Source of the DNA: Caldithrix abyssi | GTDB lineage: Bacteria > Calditrichota > Calditrichia > Calditrichales > Calditrichaceae | Direction of reading: 5' to 3' | NCBI GenBank assembly: GCA_011369465.1 | Contig: DRQG01000022.1 | Coordinates: 1 to 56,109 of the forward strand | DNA: 56,109 bases | Shown here: positions 1 through 7,755 of the stretch, piece by piece | Layout: each line of letters starts with the position of its first letter | Position numbering within the stretch: position 1 is the first letter of the stretch | Made by a program: the position numbers and the translations under genes | Notes under the pieces: generated by a model | Database searches by the model: none | What the model was told of the DNA's origin: nothing | Seen by the model: only the letters and a program-made list of their open reading frames with translations

Positions 1-1005
1 GCTTACTCCGGCAATCTCATATACATTGTTATGCAAATAATCTATATATTGGAACAACCCCCATAGCAATTGATGCTTCCCGGATATCGTTTTTTGTTTA
101 CCGTTAACAATGCCGTGAATACGAAATTGTCCTAATACAGGTTGATTTTTCAGATTAATTGCCACGTAAAGATTAAAATAATCAAGCGGCTTGTAGGTAC
201 GTTTTAAAAACGGCTGGCCATATCTATAATTTAAGGTAACCATTGGATTTTTCTTACCTTCACGAAAACCTGTTCCCTCAGCAACATTATTTAGACCAAA
301 ACCCAGTTCGCCGATATTAGGCTCTTTCTCATAGAGGCTAACATCGATATGACGGTTAACACGTCCGTAAATAAGGCGGTTGATAAGTCGGCCAGGATTA
401 TAAATACCCGCTGCAAGCTCTTTCCAGAATCTTTTTGTTCCTTTCGTACTTTCAGAAATAATTAAACTGGAAAGCCGGTAAAAGGCTTCTCCATACAACG
501 CCCCGCCCAAAGAAGTCATAACAAAATCGTTAATCGCCGGAGGTTCAACTTCCATAAATAGTTCCCATTGCCAACTTCCAAATGCGGTAACTCCTAAGGA
601 TGTCCAATACCCATAGCCGCTGGAACGAGCCAGATTATAATATATAGCTCCCTGGAAAGGATGCCCCCACATATTTGTGATAAGATTATCTGCGTCCCAA
701 TCCCAACGATGCCTAAAATTATTCTTCACCGATTCAAAGCTAATCCGTGCATGAGGCGCGCCAACTATGTAGTTATTAAATAGATTCAGGGTCACATTGG
801 AAGCCAGTGTTTCCAGAAAGGGAATCCAAATAGGTTTTATTGGGTTATGTTTTTGAACGGTTTTTGAATCCGGAATATACGTGGAATCTCTCCATTGAAG
901 AAAACTCATATATATCTGTTTTGAAACAGCAAAATTTTGTTGAGCGGACAGGCAATTTATATTTATTTGTAAAAAAATAATACCAATAAGAATGTTTTTT
1001 TTCAT
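1..1005 (-). CDS. DUF3943-family protein, 3' end cut by window edge
   Basis: This reading frame is open from an ATG at 1005 to the window edge, giving about 335 residues without a stop. The first 22 residues are a typical Sec signal peptide ending in LSAQQ, so the protein is exported. The stretch GHPFQGAIYYNLARSSGYG, followed by WELFMEVEPPAINDF, matches the conserved core of DUF3943, a family of envelope proteins of unknown function common in the Bacteroidota and relatives. The C-terminal part cannot be judged. It is the only gene on this strand before a long intergenic stretch, so its operon context lies outside the window. Function is unknown; the family call rests on remembered motifs. Confidence 0.75.
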   Translation of the reverse strand, partial: MKKNILIGIIFLQININCLSAQQNFAVSKQIYMSFLQWRDSTYIPDSKTVQKHNPIKPIWIPFLETLASNVTLNLFNNYIVGAPHARISFESVKNNFRHRWDWDADNLITNMWGHPFQGAIYYNLARSSGYGYWTSLGVTAFGSWQWELFMEVEPPAINDFVMTSLGGALYGEAFYRLSSLIISESTKGTKRFWKELAAGIYNPGRLINRLIYGRVNRHIDVSLYEKEPNIGELGFGLNNVAEGTGFREGKKNPMVTLNYRYGQPFLKRTYKPLDYFNLYVAINLKNQPVLGQFRIHGIVNGKQKTISGKHQLLWGLFQYIDYLHNNVYEIAGVS

Positions 1006-1031
1006 TAAAAACCTGTCTTATCGAATTAAAA

Positions 1032-1253
1032 ATGATTATGAATGATATTACTAAAAATATACAAAAAAGACAAAGTCTAACTTTTAGTTTATATTTCTTA
1101 ACCGGGGTTTATCCTGTTAATTACGAAAAGAAATTGGAAACCAGAAATAAACTTGAAATGAGGATGTTTATACCCTATTTTACAAAAAATATAACAATGG
1201 TTCACGCAAGGAATGTTAACGTCATTCAATGCTTGAACCATCTGAAGAAATAA
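1032..1253 (+). other. Intergenic stretch with a doubtful 73-codon ORF
   Basis: The gap between the DUF3943 gene and the 39-codon gene contains a 73-codon frame starting at 1032. It has no Shine-Dalgarno sequence, no recognisable domain and a composition like AT-rich non-coding DNA. It may simply be the upstream part of the leader that ends in the terminator at 1306-1348. I do not call it a gene. Confidence 0.2.
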
Positions 1254-1258
1254 ATATT

Positions 1259-1295
1259 CTGGTTGACAGGATAGAGGGTTTCCGAAGCAAACCAG
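1259..1295 (+). promoter_or_regulatory. Structured leader hairpin upstream of a terminator
   Basis: CTGGTT at 1259-1264 can pair with AACCAG at 1290-1295, and inside it GGTTT can alternatively pair with AAACC. A third AACCAG-like segment lies beyond the terminator, near 1357. Mutually exclusive pairings ahead of an intrinsic terminator and a small gene resemble an attenuator or a small riboswitch. It does not match any aptamer consensus that I know, so the role is inferred. Confidence 0.3.
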
Positions 1296-1305
1296 CTATA
1301 TGTAA

Positions 1306-1348
1306 GCCAGCGCAAACGCCTTTAATAAGGTATGCGCTGGCTTTTTTT
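1306..1348 (+). terminator. Rho-independent terminator
   Basis: GCCAGCGCA (1306-1314) pairs perfectly with TGCGCTGGC (1333-1341) across an 18-base loop, and seven T follow directly (1342-1348). It lies about 50 bases before the 39-codon gene. It therefore either ends an upstream transcript or works as a conditional terminator in the leader. Confidence 0.8.
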
Positions 1349-1398
1349 ATGCCTGAAAACCAGTCATTAAATGTATTACAAAATTGAGGGGTGTTATT

Positions 1399-1518
1399 AT
1401 GGAAAACCAAAACGTAAGTAAAAAGCCCGGTAAAGAGATCAAAGGAATATGGGTACTGTTATTCTTCCTCTTTGCCCTGATAGGCGTAATTGTACTTCAT
1501 AAACTAACGTCACTGTAA
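1399..1518 (+). CDS. 39-residue single-span membrane peptide
   Basis: An ATG at 1399 is preceded by a purine-rich GAGGGG at the right distance and opens a 39-codon frame ending in TAA. The N-terminal 17 residues are polar and lysine-rich (MENQNVSKKPGKE...). They are followed by one clear hydrophobic span of about 18 residues (WVLLFFLFALIGVIVL) and a short HKLTSL tail. This is the layout of small inner-membrane regulatory or stress peptides with a positive cytoplasmic side. It lies just downstream of the hairpin and terminator leader and 57 bases before the TerB-like gene, with which it could be co-transcribed. No family is recognised. Confidence 0.6.
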   Translation: MENQNVSKKPGKEIKGIWVLLFFLFALIGVIVLHKLTSL

Positions 1519-1575
1519 AAAAATAAGGTCGAATCGTATCAGGAGTTCAATAATCAATCTGATGAGGTCAATCCA

Positions 1576-2505
1576 ATGTCTTTAAAATTACATCACCCCG
1601 GAGAGGCATTTGTTGCTATTACCATTCTGATTATGCATGCTGACGGTGAGGCTTCGGTTAAAGAATTGAATTATATTTTAAAAAACTACAGCAGCCAGCC
1701 GCTTAAAATTTTAGACGGTATCGATGATTCGGATAAATTCAATTTCTTTCTGGAAACCAAGAACAAAATTTATAAGACTTTTCTGAAAAATCCCAACACG
1801 GATGACAAACGACCGTTTGATAAAGAAGAGACCGAAACGATTATACTGGCTGCAAAGGATGTGCTCAGGCCGGATTTGCGTGAAACCGCTTTTTTGCTGG
1901 CCGCCGAATTAGCCCATACGGACGGTTTAACCGAAAATGAAAAGAATATATTAGTGCGCATCCGCGAGGCCTTTGAATTAAACCACGAACTTGCCAATAC
2001 CATTATGGAAGTAGCGGCCATAAAATACAGAGATGCGGATGAACTGGCAGAAAAGGAAATGCCCTCTTCATCCATTGAATTAAAAGATGTGGCCGAGGCC
2101 TTAATCGCCTTAGAGCTGGCCGTTGTTTTTGCCGATGAGGACGTAAACCGAATACAGCAGGTTAACATGTTTTGGAACTTAACCCTGTTAAATATTTTCA
2201 AAGATAAGTCCCCGGAATATTACTATCAGGTTAAATATCGTATTCTTACTATGTTTAACAAACATTTGGACGAGCCGGCTGCTTTTACAAAGCAGGAGCT
2301 GGCCGATTTATTTGAGGCCTGCAAGCGCGTAATGAGCCCCGCAGTACGTGAATTAGCTTTATGGGTCGCTTACGAACTGGCCTATGCTACCGGATTCAAT
2401 CCCCAGGAACAAGCATTTATAGAAGACCTTACTAACGAACTGAACATAGACCGGGAACTGGCTGAAAAAATACGTACGGTTGTGGAAATAAAATTCCGTT
2501 CCTGA
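1576..2505 (+). CDS. Tandem TerB-like protein
   Basis: This 309-residue soluble, acidic, largely helical protein has no signal peptide or membrane span. It contains two copies of a TerB-like module. The first ends in RETAFLLAAELAHTDG followed by ENEKNILVRI; the second ends in RELALWVAYELAYATG followed by PQEQAFIEDL. Both halves finish with an ELA-x2-I-x6-IKFR-like helix (IKYR near residue 155, IKFR at the C-terminus). TerB domains bind metals and appear in tellurite and stress-response proteins, but the function here is not established. The start has GAGG upstream. It is followed after 62 bases by the permease gene on the same strand. Confidence 0.65.
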   Translation: MSLKLHHPGEAFVAITILIMHADGEASVKELNYILKNYSSQPLKILDGIDDSDKFNFFLETKNKIYKTFLKNPNTDDKRPFDKEETETIILAAKDVLRPDLRETAFLLAAELAHTDGLTENEKNILVRIREAFELNHELANTIMEVAAIKYRDADELAEKEMPSSSIELKDVAEALIALELAVVFADEDVNRIQQVNMFWNLTLLNIFKDKSPEYYYQVKYRILTMFNKHLDEPAAFTKQELADLFEACKRVMSPAVRELALWVAYELAYATGFNPQEQAFIEDLTNELNIDRELAEKIRTVVEIKFRS

Positions 2506-2567
2506 GTCGCCGCACTCATTGTCTAAAAACCATATTTTATTGAAACTCAAAAGTAATAATAAACAAT

Positions 2568-4649
2568 ATGAATGTAACCGATACGTCCAAATTACTAAAA
2601 AAAGAGCTGTCTCTTTTTAACCTGTACGCCATTGCCGTTGGTGCGACAATTGCTTCGGGATTTTTCCTTTTACCCGGCTTAGCCTTTGCACAGGCGGGGC
2701 CGGCTATGGTGCTTAGCTATATTGTTGCCGCCATTCCGGTCATTCCTGCTATTTTAAGTAAAACCGAATTAGCCACAGCCATGCCGCGGGCCGGCGGTGT
2801 TTACTTTTATCTCGACCGGAGTATGGGGCCGTTGATGGGCACCATTGGCGGTTTGGGTACCTGGTTGGCGCTCATTTTAAAAACTGCCTTTGCATTGGTC
2901 GGCATCGGCGCGTACGTCAGTCTTTTCTTTCCGGATATTCCTTTGCTTACTCTGGCGATTGGCTTCTGTGTTTTATTCGGTATCCTTAATCTGTTCGGCG
3001 CAAAAAAAACGAGCTTTTTCCAAAGTATTCTCGTATCGGGTCTGCTTTTGCTTTTCCTGTGGTTTAGCGGATATGGTCTTACTTTTGTCGATCCCGGACG
3101 TTTTCAATCCTTTTTTGACACTGATATGAATTCCGTATTCAGTACGGCCGGGTTGGTTTATGTAAGTTACGTCGGTTTATCTAAAATTGCCAGCATCTCG
3201 GAAGAGGCCAATAAACCGGATAAGAATATACCGTTGGCCATGTTTTTGGCTCTGGGAACGGCGATTCTGGTTTATGCCATCGGCACCATCGTGATGATTG
3301 GCGTTGTTCCGGCTGAAATATTGCGCAACAACTTAACGCCTGTTGCTGCGGCTGCCGAAATTTTTGCGGGGCATCTGGGCGCTGTTCTAATGACACTGGC
3401 TGCCATATTTGCCTTTTTTTCCGTAACTAATGCCGGTATTTTAAGCAGTTCACGCTACCCGCTGGCCATGAGCCGCGACCATTTAATGCCGCCGTTTTTT
3501 CGTCAACTGACCAAACGTAAAACACCTCGTAATTCCATTATTTTAACGGTTAGTCTGGTCATTCTGGTCTTGATTTTCTTCGACGCCACCAAAATCGCCA
3601 AACTGGCCGGCGCCTTTCAATTAACCTTATTCAGTCTCAACTCCGTAGCGGTCATCGTCATGCGCGAAAGCAAAATTGCTTCATACGACCCCGGCTTTAA
3701 ATCTCCTTGGTATCCCTGGATGCAGATATTCGGAATCATCGCGCCAATATGGCTCATCATTTTAATGGGCTGGATTCCTGTGCTAGTTACATTAGGCCTG
3801 ATATTGTTGGGCATATTATGGTACGTTTACTACGGCAAAAGCAGGGTTTCCAGAGAAGGGGCCATTTATCATATTTTTGCCCGACTCGGTAAAAATCGCT
3901 ACGATGATCTGGATATTGAACTCAGGACTATTTTAAAAGAAAAAGGCGTGCGCGAACACGACCCGTTTGATACCGTTATAGCCCGGGCCGGGTTTCTTGA
4001 TTTCAATACCCATCCAACTTTTATAGAAATTGTTGAAAATGCTTCCGCTCACTTTTCCCGAACACTCCAGGTGGATAAAGATCGAATGGTATTTCTTTTT
4101 TTGGAAGGTACGCGAATCGGTGCCACCCCGGTCGCCCAGGGAGCTGCGCTTCCCCATGTCCGGCTACCGGACATCAAACATTCGCACTTGTTCATTGCCC
4201 GGGTAAAAAAGGGACTGGAGATAGACGGTTTGCCGGCAACGCAGGAAAAGGACGGCAAAATATACGCCTTATTCTTTTTGGTAAGTCCCGATAACAACGC
4301 GGGTCAGCATTTGCGTATTTTAGCGCAAATAGCAACGCAGGTTGATGACGATGCTTTCATATCCAAATGGCTTCGGGCAGAGAATGAACAGGAAATAAAG
4401 GAAGTTCTGCTGCGTGACGAACGTTATATTTCTTTGCATCTGCAACCCGGTACGGAAACGGCCCGGTTTATTGGCAAGCAGATTCGCGAGCTCTCTTTTC
4501 CGCAGGGCACCCTGGTGGCTTTAATACATCGGAATGGAGAAATCGTTGTTCCCCGCGGAAAAACCCGGTTGCTCGAAAATGATCGTATAACGGTTATTGG
4601 CTCTCCAAAGGAAATTAATCGGATTTATAAACAATACGTAAACGCATAA
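2568..4649 (+). CDS. APC-superfamily permease fused to EIIA-like and RCK_C domains
   Basis: Residues about 15-430 form a 12-span APC amino-acid permease with a glycine-rich first helix (AVGATIASGFF) and the conserved MPRAGGVYFY segment. A soluble C-terminal half follows. Residues about 480-600 resemble the PTS EIIA type 2 fold, with His530 in ALPHVRLPD at the position of the phosphorylated histidine of EIIA-Fru/NtrA proteins. Residues about 615-693 look like an RCK_C/TrkA_C ligand-binding domain (LVALIHRNGEIVVPRG, NDRITVIG). Related transporters carry such cytosolic domains as ligand- or phosphorylation-controlled gates; a regulatory role here is inferred. The substrate (amino acid or polyamine) is not predictable. 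No Shine-Dalgarno is visible before the ATG. Confidence 0.8.
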   Translation: MNVTDTSKLLKKELSLFNLYAIAVGATIASGFFLLPGLAFAQAGPAMVLSYIVAAIPVIPAILSKTELATAMPRAGGVYFYLDRSMGPLMGTIGGLGTWLALILKTAFALVGIGAYVSLFFPDIPLLTLAIGFCVLFGILNLFGAKKTSFFQSILVSGLLLLFLWFSGYGLTFVDPGRFQSFFDTDMNSVFSTAGLVYVSYVGLSKIASISEEANKPDKNIPLAMFLALGTAILVYAIGTIVMIGVVPAEILRNNLTPVAAAAEIFAGHLGAVLMTLAAIFAFFSVTNAGILSSSRYPLAMSRDHLMPPFFRQLTKRKTPRNSIILTVSLVILVLIFFDATKIAKLAGAFQLTLFSLNSVAVIVMRESKIASYDPGFKSPWYPWMQIFGIIAPIWLIILMGWIPVLVTLGLILLGILWYVYYGKSRVSREGAIYHIFARLGKNRYDDLDIELRTILKEKGVREHDPFDTVIARAGFLDFNTHPTFIEIVENASAHFSRTLQVDKDRMVFLFLEGTRIGATPVAQGAALPHVRLPDIKHSHLFIARVKKGLEIDGLPATQEKDGKIYALFFLVSPDNNAGQHLRILAQIATQVDDDAFISKWLRAENEQEIKEVLLRDERYISLHLQPGTETARFIGKQIRELSFPQGTLVALIHRNGEIVVPRGKTRLLENDRITVIGSPKEINRIYKQYVNA

Positions 4650-4677
4650 TATCCTTTGTCCATGATAATCGCGCCTG

Positions 4678-6097
4678 TCACTCAGACGTTAAACGAAAAT
4701 AATGGGGCAGTCGGATACGTAAAGTACCTCCCTCTGCATATACAACCCCCAGGGCTTCGCCGCGCCATACCAGCGCGTAATACCCCTTTTCCAAACGGGG
4801 CGACGGTATTGTTCCATTAGCAAAAAGACGCATAAAATTATCCCGGGACAGCTCCAACCGTCTCTTGCTGAGATAGCCGCTGAACATTTGGACACTTTGG
4901 TTGGTAGGCCGCCATCCGCTCAGGCGTTTTTCTGCCAAAAGCAAACCGGCGCTGACAAATTCGTTTTGCGGTATTTGTACCACCTCGTTGTTTACCAGCC
5001 AAAGCCGTGTTGCGGTACGGATAAACCGATAGGCAGACCAGACGGTTTGATCGATACCCCATTGTTTGGAAAAGGCCTTTAAATCCTCTTTCACTACCGG
5101 GCTGTCAGATGGAAAAGTGGGTATAAAAGGCATTCGTTTATCCGGGGGGCTTTCAAAACTGCGTGCCGATTTTTTAAGCTTAATCACAAAGAAACCTTCC
5201 AATCCATGAACAAGGGGATCGGTGCGCAAAGCACGGCGCATTTCCGGGTGATAGGTTTCGTTGCCAAACCCAACCCAACCCGGATTAAATGAGGAGACCG
5301 GAAGCGTATCGATGGTCATAATTTCCAGCGGATAGTTGGCTAATATTTGATGTATGACGGCCTCATTTTCAAGCGGCGAAATGGAACAGGTCGAATAGAC
5401 CAGTTCACCGCCTACTTTAAGCGCTTTTACTGCGGAAATTAACAATCGATGCTGTAGCGCCGAGAGCTTTTCCAGTTTTTGCCGATTCCACCAGCCGGCC
5501 ACTTCGGGATGACCGGGCAGAGTGCCCAGCGCCGTACAGGGCGCGTCCAGCAAAACTTTATCGAAAAAGGCCGGAAACAGATTGCCCAACCGCTCGCCGG
5601 GCAAACGGGTGATAATCTGATTGATCGCACCCGCGCGTTGGATGTTGGCGTTAAGCGCTTGCAGGCGGCCGCGATTAATATCGTTTAAAAACAATTGGCC
5701 TTTGTTTTTCATCAGGGCGGCCATTTGGGTGGATTTGGAACCGGGCGCCGCGGCCATATCCAACACCCGCTCACCCGGCTGCGGATTCAGGACGAGGGCG
5801 GGTATTTGTGATGCGATGCCCTGCATCTGGAAAAAACCGCGAAAAAATTCCAATGTGTGGCTCAAGGGAAACGGCGCTTTTTTTATGGCAAAACCGGACG
5901 GATTGAAGAACAGCGGTTCATATTCAACCTGCCACGTATCCAGTTTTTTTTTGCAAAGCAACAGGGTCGCATTTTAATGTATTTACCCGAATGGCCGGTT
6001 TTTCCGGCGGACAGCTTAAAAAAGTCTCGGTTCTTCTCCCCAGAATGGAACGTAAGTGGTTGATTAATTCTCTATTATCGGAAGGATTTATGGGCAT
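4678..6097 (-). CDS. NOL1/Sun-type RNA m5C methyltransferase (RsmF/RsmB-like), frameshifted at A9
   Basis: The long frame up to 5961 carries the SAM-binding motif RVLDMAAAPGSKSTQM, motif IV DAPCTALG and motif VI STCSISPLENE with the catalytic and release cysteines. It also has the C-terminal RNA-binding region usual for RsmF-type 16S rRNA cytosine-C5 methyltransferases. Read alone it would have to start at a TTG and would lack the family's N-terminal domain. That domain is present in another frame: from ATG at 6097 the sequence reads MPINPSDNRELINHL and continues to AIRVNTLKCDPVALQKK, the hallmark RVNTLK region. It meets the catalytic frame at a run of nine A (plus strand T9, 5944-5952). Removing one A joins the frames exactly. 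The indel is a real mutation, ribosomal slippage or a sequencing error. Confidence 0.85.
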
Positions 6098-6248
6098 AAT
6101 TAAAACAACTCTGATTTTTTTGCAAAGGTATATTAAATATGTTGTCAGAGCGTAAATTACAGAATTTTCTTATCCGATTAAAATAAAGATTGCTGTTTTT
6201 CCGCTATTCCAAATGAGTCCGGTTTTTAAGTTTATTAACCCGTTCATT

Positions 6249-6632
6249 CTATTTTATAAATTCGATCAGTTCCACCGGCGCCCCGTTCTCAATAATCATA
6301 GCCACCTTTACACCAGGGGACGGCTTAGAGACTGCGCTGATAATCTCTTTGCCCTTGAGCGCCTGCTCTATATCATCCACTTCAAAAGCCACATGCGGCA
6401 CTTTTTGTATAATTTCCGCTACAGGGCTGTCATCTTCAAAGCGCATCCACTCAATGCCATAAAGACTGGTTTCAAATCCCGATACATACATTTTTAAATG
6501 AGTGATGTATTTTTCGCCGGGCATTTGTTCTGTGGTTGGAATGCCTACATGATGGTATCGCCAGCCTGAATGCTCTGTAACAAATGGTAATTGGCTATCC
6601 CGACGTTTATAGGGCGTATTCCTTCCTTCCAT
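6249..6632 (-). CDS. VOC/glyoxalase-like protein
   Basis: This 127-residue cytosolic protein carries YHHVGIPTTE near the N-terminus, HLKMYVSGFETSLYGIEWMRFE in the middle (quoted in part), and VPHVAFEVDDIEQALKGK and APVELIEF towards the end. These are typical of vicinal-oxygen-chelate (VOC) proteins built from paired beta-alpha-beta-beta-beta units. Metal ligands are plausible at the first His pair and at the C-terminal Glu, but the substrate is unknown. The start overlaps the end of the upstream membrane-protein gene by 26 bases, which suggests translational coupling. Confidence 0.7.
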   Translation of the reverse strand: MEGRNTPYKRRDSQLPFVTEHSGWRYHHVGIPTTEQMPGEKYITHLKMYVSGFETSLYGIEWMRFEDDSPVAEIIQKVPHVAFEVDDIEQALKGKEIISAVSKPSPGVKVAMIIENGAPVELIEFIK

Positions 6633-7314
6633 TTTGTTTCCTTTTATTAAGATTTTTTAGCCTCCTGCTGACAATGATGGCAATGATTCCAAGAGGCAGT
6701 ATACACATCCCGCTTAATACAGTAAGACTATTCAGCTCTTTGCTGTTTAAGACCAGACCGATAAAGGCCGTAATGGATAAAAACGATGACACATACAGCA
6801 GCCAGCCAAATATTTTCATAGGCCCTTTATCAAATAAAAACCGATAACCTATGCAAAAACCACTTATCGCGAAAAATGTATAACCAAGTTGATTGAAGAA
6901 ATATGCGATGGAATGGAAATTACCAAAATACCACCGAATGGCATCTGCGGGTTTTTCGCTGAACAGGCTATTCGTAACTAAGGTAAACTGAGATGTATAG
7001 GCAATAGAAACGAAAACGACGTAAGGCAGTAAAAAGAATATTCCGGTACTGTTCAATATAGGTGTTTTTTTTCGCGAATTTAAAAACAGTCCAACCGTTA
7101 TCATCAAATAGGACAAAGACGGCCCGATGAGGGAAGCTAAAACAAAATTAAGCCGAAACGGAACCGGATTATTGCGGATCTGCTCCAATTGCATTTCTAT
7201 ACTTCCATTCAGGGAAGAAATCGCCATGAAAACAGGCCAAAGAAAAATAACTAACGTGAATATTATTCCAGATACGCTAAGATTTTTCACGATAGATTTA
7301 TCAGATAATTCCAT
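6607..7314 (-). CDS. Polytopic membrane protein of unknown function
   Basis: This 235-residue protein has about six hydrophobic spans (residues 14-34, 57-78, 90-108, 135-155, 166-186 and 198-215) and a short basic C-terminal tail. It resembles DUF4386-type integral membrane proteins in size and layout, but I cannot assign it with certainty. It is followed by the VOC gene in an overlapping arrangement and lies 60 bases downstream of the cytidine deaminase gene. Nothing in the sequence gives a function. Confidence 0.55.
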   Translation of the reverse strand: MELSDKSIVKNLSVSGIIFTLVIFLWPVFMAISSLNGSIEMQLEQIRNNPVPFRLNFVLASLIGPSLSYLMITVGLFLNSRKKTPILNSTGIFFLLPYVVFVSIAYTSQFTLVTNSLFSEKPADAIRWYFGNFHSIAYFFNQLGYTFFAISGFCIGYRFLFDKGPMKIFGWLLYVSSFLSITAFIGLVLNSKELNSLTVLSGMCILPLGIIAIIVSRRLKNLNKRKQNGRKEYAL

Positions 7315-7374
7315 TATAATTATCCCTTTCTGGGAAATCAGATTAACAGCATTTATTCATTCTTAAAGTTTTGT

Positions 7375-7755
7375 TTATTTTTCGTATTGAAAAGGCAGCA
7401 ATTCCGCAATCTTAATTCTTTGCGGTTTATTATCTTTCAGTATAATAACATCCGCCTGCGGGGAATAATCGGCGATCATCTCCCGGCACATACCGCAGGG
7501 CGAAACAATGCGCCCGGTTTCATCCACAGCTACAATGGATTCGATGTCTGTATCGCCAGCCGTAGCGGCGGCGCCTATGGCCACAGCCTCGCCGCAAACG
7601 GTTATGCGTCCCACATAAACTTCCACATGCACACCGCTGAATATTTGGCCAGATCTTGTTCTGAGCGCGGCAGCAATGTGATGCCGGCCTTCAATAAATC
7701 GTTTTTTTATCAACTCCCGGGCGATTTCAATCAGTTCCGCATCCTTTTTATTCAT
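7375..7755 (-). CDS. Cytidine deaminase-family enzyme
   Basis: This 126-residue protein has the zinc signature of the cytidine deaminase family: Cys54-Gly-Glu56 (VCGEAVAIG), then Cys87 and Cys90 in SPCGMCRE. Glu56 would be the proton shuttle. The family hydrolyses cytidine or deoxycytidine to uridine in pyrimidine salvage, although relatives act on blasticidin-like or modified nucleosides. The CGE form, rather than CAE, and the DYSPQADVIIL ending place it among the less well characterised small tetrameric members. Its ATG overlaps the stop of the upstream hydrolase gene by four bases (ATGA), so the two are probably translated together. Confidence 0.8.
   Translation of the reverse strand: MNKKDAELIEIARELIKKRFIEGRHHIAAALRTRSGQIFSGVHVEVYVGRITVCGEAVAIGAAATAGDTDIESIVAVDETGRIVSPCGMCREMIADYSPQADVIILKDNKPQRIKIAELLPFQYEK

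Noticed and set aside
1032-1253. 73-codon plus-strand frame
   Set aside because: No Shine-Dalgarno, no domain, and it lies upstream of the leader and terminator.
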